From: Sphingomonas sp. NFR15
Lineage (GTDB): Bacteria > Pseudomonadota > Alphaproteobacteria > Sphingomonadales > Sphingomonadaceae
Reading direction: 5' to 3'
DNA: 64,000 nucleotides
Assembly: GCF_900103265.1 (NCBI RefSeq)
Contig: NZ_FMWX01000002.1
Span: 496,001-560,000 of the forward strand
The position numbers and the translations under genes are program-made. Shown piece after piece: positions 15,784 through 24,470 of the stretch (its first letter is position 1; the number at the start of each line of letters is the position of its first letter). The notes under the pieces are model-generated. The model was not told the DNA's origin. It saw only the letters and a list, made by a program, of their open reading frames with translations, and ran no database searches.

Positions 15784-18060
15784 GTGAGGAGGCCGTTTCC
15801 ACCCTGTATCTATGGTCTCTTGCTGCTGGCGGCGGCCGGTGCCGCCCAAGCGCAACCCCGCGATACCTTCCCGGCGCGGGAGTCGCTTGGGCGGCTCGGC
15901 ATTCCCGCCGGTCGGATCACTCTGGCGATCCGGCCGGCGGCAACGCCGTATTACCGGGTGCGGGTGGCGGCGGGCCGGATGACGGTCGAAGGATCGTCCG
16001 CCGTCGCGCTGGTACACGGCGCCGCGCAATATCTGCAGAGGCACGGCCGCCTGTCGGTCAGTTGGGAAGGGCGCCGCGTCGCGCCGCTCACCAATCTGCC
16101 GGCGGGCGATACCGGACCGGTCGCCTCTGCCTTCACGCTGCGCACATATCTCAACACCTGCACCTTCGGCTATACGACGCCGTGGTGGACGTGGCGGCGA
16201 TGGTCCGACGAGATTGACTGGATGGCCGCGCGCGGCATCGATACGCCGCTGGCGATGGAGGGGCAGGACTACGTCTGGCGCGCGCTGTGGCGCGATCAGG
16301 GGCTGGACGACGCCACCATCGCCGCGGGCCTGTCCGCCGCACCGTTTCTGCCGTGGCAGCGGATGGGCAACATCGCCGGGTATCGCGCGCCGCTGCCGGC
16401 GGGGTGGATCGAGAAGAAGCACCGGTTGCAGCTTCGCATCCTCGCCCGGATGCGCGACCTGGGCATGAAACCGATCCTGCCGGCCTTCTCCGGCTACGTG
16501 CCCAAGGCGTTCGCGGAGCGGCACCCCGAGGCCCGCATCTACCGGATGCGCGCGTGGGAGGGGTTCGCGCCGACCTATTGGCTCGATCCGTCCGACCCGT
16601 TGTTCGCCACGCTGGCGAAGCGGTTCACGCAGCTCTACACGCAGACCTATGGCGCGGGGGACTATTACCTCGCCGATGCCTTCAACGAGATGGTGCCGCC
16701 GATCGCTGAGGACGGCAGCGATGCGAGCGCCGCCAAATATGGGGACAGCATCGCCAATTCCGCCGCGACCCGTGCCGCCGCCCTGCCCGCGCCGGTGCGC
16801 GACGCGCGGCTCGCGGCATATGGCGAGAAACTGTTCCAGTCGGTCACCGCCGCCGCCCCCGGTGCCACATGGGTGATGCAGGGCTGGCTGTTCGGCGCCG
16901 ACAAGACGTTCTGGACGCCCGAGGCGATCCGCGCGTTCCTGAGCCGCGTTCCCAATGACCGGATGCTGGTGCTCGACATCGGCAATGATCGCTATCCGGG
17001 CATCTGGCGGACGAGCGGCGCGTTCGACGGCAAGAACTGGGTCTATGGCTATGTCCACAATTATGGCGGCAGCAACCCCGTCTATGGCGATCTCGGTTTC
17101 TACCGCGACGATCTGGCGGCGCTGGCGACGAGCCCGGTGCGCGGAAAGCTCACCGGCTTCGGGCTGTTTCCCGAGGGGCTGCACAGCAATTCGGTCGTCT
17201 ATACCTACGCTTATGATCTCGCCTGGGGTGAGGATGCGCGGCGCCCGGTCGCGGAGTGGATCGCGGACTATGCTCGCGCGCGCTATGGAAGCGCGTCGCC
17301 CGGACTGATCGCGGCGTGGCGCAAGGTGATCGCGGGCGCATATTCCACACGCTACTGGACGCCGCGCTGGTGGCAGAACAAGGCGGGTGCGTATCTGTTC
17401 TTCAAACGCCCGACGCTGGCCGGCGCGGACTATCCCGCCGCGCCCGGCGATCCGGCGGCGTTGCGCGACGGCATCGCCGGCCTGCTGGCCAGCCGGCCAC
17501 GCCAGCCCGCGCCGCTGTTCACCTACGATCTCGTCGATTTCGCGCGCCATTACGCCAGCCTCAAGCTCGATGCGCGGCTGCGCGGCGCCGTCGCCGCCTA
17601 TGCGGCGGGCGATGTGACCCGCGGTGACGCCGCCGCCGCCGCCGCCGCGCGGCTGGCGCGGGAGATCGACGCGCTGATCGGCAACCAGCAGGAAACGCTC
17701 GGCAGTTGGATCGCGGACGCGCGCGCTTATGGCGACACGCGCGCCGAGAAGGATGCGTTCGAGGAACAGGCCAAGGCGATCGTCACCGTCTGGGGTGGCG
17801 AGGGCAATCTCTCCGATTACGCCTCACGCGCATGGCAGGGGCTGTACGCCGGTTACTACCTGCCACGCTGGCAGATCTTCCTCGCCGCGCAACGCAAGGC
17901 CGCGCTCGCGCATCAGCCGTTCGACGCGGCGGCGGCCACGGCGGCGGTCAAGGCGTGGGAGCAAGGCTGGCTCAGGGACGGCCGTGTGTGGCCACGGCGT
18001 CGCCCGGCGGCACCGCTCGCCGACCTCGGCCGGTTGCTCGCCGATGCGGACCAGCCATGA
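15784..18060 (+). CDS. Alpha-N-acetylglucosaminidase, GH89 (NAGLU-like), exported
   Basis: 758 residues from GTG 15784; this start gives a normal signal peptide (CIYGLLLLAAAGAAQAQ), while the open frame upstream overlaps the receptor gene. An N-terminal alpha/beta domain (about 30-110) is followed by the NAGLU barrel: LNTCTFGYTTPWWTWRRWSD, DWMAARGIDTPLAMEGQ, FSGYVPKAF, then Glu302 in LADAFNEMVPP and Glu464 in GLFPEGLHSNS, the two conserved catalytic carboxylates of GH89. The helical C-terminal domain follows. The enzyme removes terminal alpha-linked GlcNAc, as from heparan sulfate or alpha-1,4-GlcNAc mucin caps. It should act in the periplasm. Its stop codon overlaps the start of the HGSNAT-like gene. 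Confidence 0.93.
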   Translation: MRRPFPPCIYGLLLLAAAGAAQAQPRDTFPARESLGRLGIPAGRITLAIRPAATPYYRVRVAAGRMTVEGSSAVALVHGAAQYLQRHGRLSVSWEGRRVAPLTNLPAGDTGPVASAFTLRTYLNTCTFGYTTPWWTWRRWSDEIDWMAARGIDTPLAMEGQDYVWRALWRDQGLDDATIAAGLSAAPFLPWQRMGNIAGYRAPLPAGWIEKKHRLQLRILARMRDLGMKPILPAFSGYVPKAFAERHPEARIYRMRAWEGFAPTYWLDPSDPLFATLAKRFTQLYTQTYGAGDYYLADAFNEMVPPIAEDGSDASAAKYGDSIANSAATRAAALPAPVRDARLAAYGEKLFQSVTAAAPGATWVMQGWLFGADKTFWTPEAIRAFLSRVPNDRMLVLDIGNDRYPGIWRTSGAFDGKNWVYGYVHNYGGSNPVYGDLGFYRDDLAALATSPVRGKLTGFGLFPEGLHSNSVVYTYAYDLAWGEDARRPVAEWIADYARARYGSASPGLIAAWRKVIAGAYSTRYWTPRWWQNKAGAYLFFKRPTLAGADYPAAPGDPAALRDGIAGLLASRPRQPAPLFTYDLVDFARHYASLKLDARLRGAVAAYAAGDVTRGDAAAAAAARLAREIDALIGNQQETLGSWIADARAYGDTRAEKDAFEEQAKAIVTVWGGEGNLSDYASRAWQGLYAGYYLPRWQIFLAAQRKAALAHQPFDAAAATAAVKAWEQGWLRDGRVWPRRRPAAPLADLGRLLADADQP

Positions 18061-19190
18061 CCGACACGCTCGCCCCTCCCAATCCGCGCCGTTTCACCGC
18101 GCTCGATGTGTTTCGCGGCCTCACCATCTTCCTGATGATCCTGGTCAACACCGCCGGGCCGGGGGCGCCGGCCTATCCGACGCTGGTCCACGCCAAATGG
18201 TTCGGCTTCACGATGGCCGACGCGATCTTCCCGAGCTTCCTGTTCGCAATGGGCAATGCGATGAGCTTCGCGAGCCGGCGGCGCATCGACACCGCACCGT
18301 ATCTGGCGCGGCTGTTCAAACGCGGCGCGATCATCTTCGCGCTCGGGTTCCTGATGTACTGGTTCCCGTTCGTCGCGCGCGGCGAGGCCGGCTGGGCACC
18401 GATCCCGTTCACGCTGACCCGGGTGCCCGGCGTGCTGCAGCGGCTCGCCTTATGCTATGTCGCCGCCGGCCTGCTGGTGCGCTGGCTCGGCGCGCGCCAG
18501 ATCCTGATCGCGAGCGCGCTGCTGCTGCTCGGCTATTGGGCGATGCTCGTGTTCCTGTCGCCGCCGGGCATGGCCTATGACAAGTTCGGCACGATCGGTA
18601 CGCGGCTGGACCTGTGGCTGTTCGGGCCGGGGCACCTCTACAAGAAAGACGGCGGCTTCGATCCCGAAGGGCTGCTCGGCACGCTGCCGGCGATCGTCAA
18701 CGTGCTGGCCGGCTATCTCGCCGGGCTGGCGGTGCAGCGCGGCGGCGATCTGTCGCGGACGACACGCACGATGGCGGTGATCGGTGTGGCGCTGATCGTC
18801 GCCGGACTGGCATGGTCGCCGTGGTTCCCGCTCGCCAAGAAGCTGTGGACCGGCTCGTACGTGCTGCTCACCATCGGCATCGACTGCGTCGCGCTGGCCG
18901 CGATCATCGCGCTGGTCGAGATCACCGGCGTGCGGCGGGGCACGCGCTTCTTCATCATCCTCGGCCGCAACCCGCTCGCGATCTATCTGTTTTCGGAACT
19001 GTTCGTGACGGCGATCAACATGATCGACACGGGGCCGGACGGCGGCCTTTACGGCTGGATCGGCATCGAACTGTTCCAGCGGATCGCGCCTGGCGCTTTC
19101 GGATCGTTGCTGTGCGCCCTTGCCTATACGATGCTGTGCTGGTCGGTAGGATGGTGGATGGACCGCAAGGGCCTGATACTGAAGGCATGA
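18057..19190 (+). CDS. nagX: NagX / heparan-alpha-glucosaminide N-acetyltransferase-like membrane protein
   Basis: 377 residues from ATG 18057, overlapping the GH89 stop as ATGA. It has about ten transmembrane segments. The family opening ALDVFRGLTIFLMILVNT is followed by LVHAKWFGFTMADAIFPSF. His45 there corresponds to the His in HATWNGLTVADLVFPWF of human HGSNAT, which relays the acetyl group across the membrane. Later segments include LGRNPLAIYLFSELF. HGSNAT acetylates terminal alpha-glucosamine so that NAGLU can cleave it; NagX proteins of bacterial GlcNAc operons are often treated only as putative transporters. Either role is possible. The tight coupling to GH89 favours acetyltransfer to the periplasm. 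Confidence 0.85.
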   Translation: MTDTLAPPNPRRFTALDVFRGLTIFLMILVNTAGPGAPAYPTLVHAKWFGFTMADAIFPSFLFAMGNAMSFASRRRIDTAPYLARLFKRGAIIFALGFLMYWFPFVARGEAGWAPIPFTLTRVPGVLQRLALCYVAAGLLVRWLGARQILIASALLLLGYWAMLVFLSPPGMAYDKFGTIGTRLDLWLFGPGHLYKKDGGFDPEGLLGTLPAIVNVLAGYLAGLAVQRGGDLSRTTRTMAVIGVALIVAGLAWSPWFPLAKKLWTGSYVLLTIGIDCVALAAIIALVEITGVRRGTRFFIILGRNPLAIYLFSELFVTAINMIDTGPDGGLYGWIGIELFQRIAPGAFGSLLCALAYTMLCWSVGWWMDRKGLILKA

Positions 19191-19223
19191 ACCGGCGCCG
19201 CCGCGCCACGATGGAGGTTTCGC

Positions 19224-20885
19224 ATGATCGTCAATCGTCGTGACGCGATCGGTACGGTCGCAGGTGCCGGTCTCGCCCTGCCGGCGGCGGCGCAGGGCGC
19301 GCGCGCGGCCGCCCCCGCCTTCACGCCGGACTGGGGATCGCTGACACAGGGCTATCGCGCGCCCGAGTGGTTCCGCGACGCCAAGTTCGGCATCTGGGCG
19401 CACTGGAGCGCGCAGTGCGTGCCGGAGGAAGGCGATTGGTACGCGCGCAACATGTACCTGCAGGGCACGCGCGCGAACAAAGCCCATGTCGCCAAATACG
19501 GCCACCCGAGCGAGGTCGGCTATCTGGAGATCATCGGCAAATGGCGCGCCGAACGCTGGCAGCCCGAACGGCTGCTCGATCTCTATGTCGCCGCCGGCGC
19601 ACGCTATTTCGTCGCGCTGGCGAACCACCACGACAATGTCGATACGTTCGCGTCCTCGCACGGCTGGAACACGACGCGGGTCGGGCCGCGCCGCGACATC
19701 ATCGGCACCTGGCAGCGCGCGGCGCGGGCGCGCGGCCTGCGTTTCGGCGTCTCGAACCACGGCGCGCATGCGTGGCATTGGCTGCAGCCCGCCTACGGCT
19801 ATGACCCCGAGGGGCCGCATGCCGGCCAACGCTACGACGCCGATCGCCTGACCGCGCGCGACGGGCGTGACACGTGGTGGGACGGGCTCGACCCGCAGGC
19901 GCTCTACACCGGCCGCACCCTGCCGCTGCCGGCCGGAGTCCGCACGATCGCGGAAGCCGATGCCATCCACGCGCGCACCGACGAATTGTGGGTGGAGGAG
20001 GCGCCGGCGGCGAAGGCGGTGTTCGTCCGCGCCTGGGCGCAGCGCTGCCGCGAGCTGATCGACCGCTACGGGCCGGATCTGCTGTATTTCGACAATTTCG
20101 GCCTGCCCTTCGGGCAGACCGGGTTGGAGGTGGCCGCGCATTTCTACAATGCCAGCCGCACCCGCGCGAACGGCCGGCTGGAGGCCGTGCTCAACGCCAA
20201 GATGATGCCGGCCGAGCATCGCATGGGGCTGGTGGAGGATGTCGAGCGCGGCGGCAAGGCGAACATCGAAACCTATCCGTGGCAGACCGACACCTGCCTG
20301 GGCAACTGGCATTACGACCGCGCGCTCTACGACCGCGACGGCTACAAGAGCGCGGCGACGGTGGTGCATACCTTGTGCGATGTCGTGTCGAAGAACGGCA
20401 ACCTCCTGCTCAGCGTGCCGATGCGCGGCGACGGCACGATCGACGAGAAGGAGGAGAAGATCCTCGGTGAGATCGCGGGGTGGATGCGGCTCTATGGTCA
20501 GGCGATCTACGGCACGCGGCCCTGGCGGATCCACGGGGAAGGACCGACCAAGCCGGTATCGGGCATGTTCGCCGAAAGCGGGCCGAAATCGCCCTATACG
20601 GCGCGAGACGTTCGCTACGTCCGCCGTGGTGACGACGTACACGCGCTGGTGCTGGGCTGGCCCGACGACGGCGTGGTGCGCCTGACGCTGTTCGCGAGCG
20701 GGAACGCGGTGGGGCGCGGGCGGATCATGCGCGTGGCGCTGCCCGGCGATCCGGCGCCGCTCGCGTTTCGCCAGACCGACACGGCGCTCGAGGTGACGGT
20801 GCCGGCGGCGCGGCGCAACGCGATCGGGGTGGCGCTGGTGCTGTCCGGGAGCGGGCTGACCGAAGGGAGTCTGCCGGATGCGTGA
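19224..20885 (+). CDS. Alpha-L-fucosidase, GH29, exported
   Basis: 553 residues from ATG 19224 with GGAGG at 19213-19217. The N-terminus VNRRDAIGTVAGAGLALP is a twin-arginine-like signal. The GH29 barrel shows EWFRDAKFGIWAHWSAQC, YFVALANHHDNVDTF and LLYFDNFG, where Asp290 is at the usual nucleophile position. A C-terminal beta domain follows (about 400-553). The enzyme should hydrolyse alpha-linked L-fucose with retention. The HWSAQC and FDNFG variants differ from the commoner HWG and FDG, as in the more divergent GH29 members, so linkage preference is uncertain. Its 3' end overlaps the GH43 gene by eight bases. Confidence 0.88.
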   Translation: MIVNRRDAIGTVAGAGLALPAAAQGARAAAPAFTPDWGSLTQGYRAPEWFRDAKFGIWAHWSAQCVPEEGDWYARNMYLQGTRANKAHVAKYGHPSEVGYLEIIGKWRAERWQPERLLDLYVAAGARYFVALANHHDNVDTFASSHGWNTTRVGPRRDIIGTWQRAARARGLRFGVSNHGAHAWHWLQPAYGYDPEGPHAGQRYDADRLTARDGRDTWWDGLDPQALYTGRTLPLPAGVRTIAEADAIHARTDELWVEEAPAAKAVFVRAWAQRCRELIDRYGPDLLYFDNFGLPFGQTGLEVAAHFYNASRTRANGRLEAVLNAKMMPAEHRMGLVEDVERGGKANIETYPWQTDTCLGNWHYDRALYDRDGYKSAATVVHTLCDVVSKNGNLLLSVPMRGDGTIDEKEEKILGEIAGWMRLYGQAIYGTRPWRIHGEGPTKPVSGMFAESGPKSPYTARDVRYVRRGDDVHALVLGWPDDGVVRLTLFASGNAVGRGRIMRVALPGDPAPLAFRQTDTALEVTVPAARRNAIGVALVLSGSGLTEGSLPDA

Positions 20886-22257
20886 CATGCGCCGCGTGGT
20901 GGCGTGGGCGGTCGGGCTGGCCATGACCGCACCCCTTGCCGGCGCGGCGGCGCCGCCGCCGGCGGCCCGGTGGGACGCGCCCGGCGCACGCAACCCGCTG
21001 TTGCCGGGCTATTTCGCCGATCCCTCGATCGTCCATGACAAGGGGCGATGGTATATTTACGCGACGATCGATCCGTGGGGCGACGACCGTCTCGGCCTGT
21101 GGACCTCTGACGATTTCCGCAACTGGACCTTCTCGACCCCGGCATGGCCGACCAAGGCCGCCGCGACCAGCCCGACCTCGGGCGACGCGAAGGTGTGGGC
21201 CCCCTCCGTCGTGCGGGCCGCCAACGGCCGGTGGTATATGTACGTCTCGGTCGGGAGCGAGATCTGGGTCGGAAGCGCCCCCTCCCCGGCTGGCCCGTGG
21301 TCCGACGCGAACGGCGGCAAGCCGCTGATCCCAGGGAACTTCCGCCCCGGCTATCACATGATCGACGCCGAAGCGTTCGTCGACGATGACGGCACGGCAT
21401 ATCTCGTGTGGGGATCGGGGCTGAACTGGGTCAACGGGCGCTGTTTCGTCGCGCGGCTCGACCGCAGCATGACGAAGCTCGACGGCGCGCCGAGGGATTG
21501 CACCCCGGCGCATTATTTCGAAGCGCCGTTCCTCATCAAATCGGGCAAATCCTACCTGCTGACCTATAGTTGGGGCAATACCACCAAGGATACGTATCAG
21601 GTGCGCTACGCGGTCGGCACGTCACCGATGGGGCCGTTCACCGAAGCGCCGAACAGCCCGATCCTGGAAACGCATGCCGACCGGCAGATCATCAGCCCCG
21701 GCCACCACGCCATCTTCCGCGACCACGGCCGCGCCTTCATCCTCTATCATCGGCAGAGCCTGCCCTGGCCGCCCGCCGATGGCGCGGTGCTGCGCCAGGT
21801 CGCGGTCGACGCGCTGACGATCACCGGGGACCGGATCGCGCCGGTGACGCCGACGCATGACGGTGCGGACATTCCCGACACGGCGCGGCGGCGCGATGCC
21901 GGGCTCGCGTGGCGCGCCAGCGCGTCGAGCGCGCGCGACGCCGCGCATTCGCCCGAGCGCGCCGCCGACGACTCGTACGCGACCGGCTGGGCCGCACGCG
22001 CCGACGATCCCGCACCGTGGTTGCAGGCCGATCTCGGGCGCGAACGGACGCTGCGGGAGAGCCGGTTACGCCCGCTTTTCCCGACCCGCCCGGTGCGTGT
22101 CACGCTTGAAAGCTCGCGCGATGGGCGGCATTGGAACACCGCCCTCGCCGAGGTGGCGCGGAACGGCTCGCCGATCGTGCTGCGCCATGCCGTTACGGCG
22201 CGTTACCTGCGCCTGCATGTCACGCCGGCGAGCCTGCTGGAGTGGACGATCGAGTGA
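20878..22257 (+). CDS. GH43 glycosidase with C-terminal discoidin-like (F5/8C) domain, exported
   Basis: 459 residues from ATG 20878, with GGGAG eight bases upstream; ATG 20887 is an alternative. A signal peptide ends near LAGAAAPPPA. The five-bladed propeller carries the three GH43 acids: Asp48 in FADPSIVHD, the Asp of YHMIDAEAFVDDDG and the Glu of HYFEAPFLIKSG. Residues about 345-459 (RAADDSYATGWAARADDPAPW, then VTLESSRDGRHW) form a galactose-binding-like F5/8C module. GH43 members remove arabinose, xylose or galactose. It overlaps the fucosidase gene and converges on the next minus-strand gene with a ten-base gap. Confidence 0.88.
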   Translation: MRDMRRVVAWAVGLAMTAPLAGAAAPPPAARWDAPGARNPLLPGYFADPSIVHDKGRWYIYATIDPWGDDRLGLWTSDDFRNWTFSTPAWPTKAAATSPTSGDAKVWAPSVVRAANGRWYMYVSVGSEIWVGSAPSPAGPWSDANGGKPLIPGNFRPGYHMIDAEAFVDDDGTAYLVWGSGLNWVNGRCFVARLDRSMTKLDGAPRDCTPAHYFEAPFLIKSGKSYLLTYSWGNTTKDTYQVRYAVGTSPMGPFTEAPNSPILETHADRQIISPGHHAIFRDHGRAFILYHRQSLPWPPADGAVLRQVAVDALTITGDRIAPVTPTHDGADIPDTARRRDAGLAWRASASSARDAAHSPERAADDSYATGWAARADDPAPWLQADLGRERTLRESRLRPLFPTRPVRVTLESSRDGRHWNTALAEVARNGSPIVLRHAVTARYLRLHVTPASLLEWTIE

Positions 22258-22267
22258 CGCCGCCCCG

Positions 22268-24388
22268 TCAGGGGTTCAGCCGGGGGTCGATCACCAGGGA
22301 CTGCCCGCTGCGGAGATCGGCGAGTGGACCCGCGATTCGCATCGGACCGGTCGCCCTGCCGCGAATGTCGGTCTCGATCCCGCCCGGCGCACGCAGCCGG
22401 GGCAGACGAGCCGTGGTCGAGACGGTGAGCGTCAGCGTGGCGGGGTCGAACGCGATCCGCGCGTCGGCGGCGAGCGAGGTCCGGTCCCAGCCGTAGGCGC
22501 TCCGCCAGCTCGCCAGATCGCTGTACCGCACTCGGCGCCACGCATCGGGCGCGGAGGCGACGGTCTGCGGCTCCGGCAGAATGCCGAGGAAGTCGTTCGG
22601 CATGTCGACGTACACATTGCCGTCCGACCGATTGTTCGTGCTGAGGAAGACCATCGCCGACTTGCAGGCGACGAAAATGTTGTTCGCGACCGCGTTGTTG
22701 TCCGCGACCGGGCGGCGGCGATCGGGCCGGACAATGGTGAAGACGCCCGCGTTGTCGCACCGGCCGATCAAATTCTGCGCGATGACGAGGTTGCTGCTCG
22801 CATTGTCGAAGATGCCCGAGCCCGCGCATCCGCGCTGCCCCGGCGTACCGGGTTCGGCGTTGCGCACGTCCCAGATGATGTTGGTGTCGATCATGTTGCG
22901 CGCCGGCGTCATTTCGAAATGGACGGCGGCGCTGACCGTCAGCACGTCGGCGACGACGTTGCGGGTGACGCGGCAATTGTCGTTATCGACATCCCACCAC
23001 GCCGCATTGGCATGGCGCATGTGACGGATGACGTTGCGGCGGAACAGCATGTTCTTCGCGCGGTGGAACTTGGCGCCCGCCGCCTCCCAGCCGCGTTCCG
23101 CATCGGCCCAGCCGCACCATTCGATCAGATTATCCTCGATCAGCGCATCGGTGGTGCCCATGCCGCCGATCCCCTCGACGCCGCAGTAGCGAATGGTGTT
23201 GCCGCGCACGACGATCGACGTGCCGGGCTGCGGCGCGCCGGCGCTGTTGCCGTCGCTGCCGATGGCCAGACCGATGCCGTTCGCCCATTCGAACGTATTG
23301 CCCTCCAAGATCCAGTGATCGCCGCCGGCGAGCGAGACCATGCCGTATTGCGGAAACGGATAAGCGTTTCCCGCGTGCCGGAAGGTGATCCCCTTGACCC
23401 GGATGAAGCCGGTGCCGCTGCGCGCGGGGATGAAGGCTTGCTGGCGGGTGGTGACTTCGATCTGGTGATCGGCGGGCGTGCCCGACGCAAGCCGCACGTA
23501 CACCGCCGTGCCGGCATGATCGGCCCAGAAGCGCGCGGTGGGCGCGCCGCCGATTTCCTGCATGATCGGCCCGCCGCGCCGCCGCGCCGGCATTCCGTTC
23601 TCCGGCACCGCCGCGCGCGTGAAGTCGGGCATCGGCGGCAGATCGGGCATCGCGAGTTCGCGAAGCTGCTCCATCGGCTCGAGCGGTTTGCCATCGACGA
23701 ACACCAGCCCGCGCCGGCGCAGATACGGCCCCAGATCGGCGGTCGCGCCGTCCAGCCATCCCCATGATCCCATGATGCTGGGGAGCGCGAACGGATTATA
23801 GGCATCCGGAAACAATGCGCCGGTGAGGTCGTGGCGCCAGACGGTGACGCCCGGCCCGGCCGGGCTGCCAGGAAAGGGGAAACCGGGCGTGACCGTTTCC
23901 TGCTGCCAGCCATCCTTCAGCACTTCCGAGCCGGTGATATAGACGGTGGCGCCCGGTGCGGCTTCGTAGCTTATCATCTGCGCCGGGCTGGTGCCGCCGC
24001 GCGCGGGACGGACGCATTCGCGGTAGGTGCCCGCCGCGATGACGACGCGCTCGCCCGGCCGGAGGATTTCGGCGGCCTTGCCGATCGTGCGGAACGGCCG
24101 CGCCGCGTCGCCGGGGCCGGCGTCGTCGGCGTTCGACGCGGTGTTGTCGACATAATAGGTCTTGGAGAAGGTCAACGGTTGCTCCCAGCGCCGGAAGCGC
24201 GAGCCATCGGGCAGGCGCGCGTCGTCCACGACGGTCTGGCCGCGCGGCGCGGCGGCGGCCTGATCCCAGGCACCGATACCGGCGAGCGCGCCGATCCACG
24301 CCGCGCTTTCCAGGAAGCCGCGCCGATCGACGCCCTCGCGCGCATCCGTGGCGGACGCGGCGCTTCGCTGCTCTTGCTCTGAACTCAC
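22268..24388 (-). CDS. Tat-exported right-handed parallel beta-helix protein (putative glycan hydrolase or lyase)
   Basis: 706 residues from GTG 24388, with AGGAG upstream at the right distance; an open frame to 24535 would overlap the GH97 gene. The signal DRRGFLESAAWIGALAG is a clear twin-arginine motif. The mature start (YYVDNTASNADD, then PFRTIGKAAEILRPGERVVI and GTYRE) is the DUF1565-like entry of parallel beta-helix enzymes. About ten helix coils follow, with recurring IxxNxI elements such as IVVRGNTIRYC, LIEDNLIEWC and MLFRRNVIRHM. Polysaccharide lyases and GH families such as GH141 share this layout. No catalytic residues can be assigned. It is the last gene of a run with GH97 upstream. 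Confidence 0.8.
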   Translation of the reverse strand: MSSEQEQRSAASATDAREGVDRRGFLESAAWIGALAGIGAWDQAAAAPRGQTVVDDARLPDGSRFRRWEQPLTFSKTYYVDNTASNADDAGPGDAARPFRTIGKAAEILRPGERVVIAAGTYRECVRPARGGTSPAQMISYEAAPGATVYITGSEVLKDGWQQETVTPGFPFPGSPAGPGVTVWRHDLTGALFPDAYNPFALPSIMGSWGWLDGATADLGPYLRRRGLVFVDGKPLEPMEQLRELAMPDLPPMPDFTRAAVPENGMPARRRGGPIMQEIGGAPTARFWADHAGTAVYVRLASGTPADHQIEVTTRQQAFIPARSGTGFIRVKGITFRHAGNAYPFPQYGMVSLAGGDHWILEGNTFEWANGIGLAIGSDGNSAGAPQPGTSIVVRGNTIRYCGVEGIGGMGTTDALIEDNLIEWCGWADAERGWEAAGAKFHRAKNMLFRRNVIRHMRHANAAWWDVDNDNCRVTRNVVADVLTVSAAVHFEMTPARNMIDTNIIWDVRNAEPGTPGQRGCAGSGIFDNASSNLVIAQNLIGRCDNAGVFTIVRPDRRRPVADNNAVANNIFVACKSAMVFLSTNNRSDGNVYVDMPNDFLGILPEPQTVASAPDAWRRVRYSDLASWRSAYGWDRTSLAADARIAFDPATLTLTVSTTARLPRLRAPGGIETDIRGRATGPMRIAGPLADLRSGQSLVIDPRLNP

Positions 24389-24470
24389 CAATCCTGCTCC
24401 TGTTTTATAGTGCCGGCGCGGCCGGGTTCGTTCGCGAGATGTTGGAGGGTGGAAGGGGCTGGCCCGGCGC

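Noticed and set aside
18450..20993. A long minus-strand frame (847 codons) opposite nagX and the fucosidase gene
   Set aside because: The plus-strand genes have clear families and ribosome sites; the antisense product is Arg/Ala/Pro-rich without structure.
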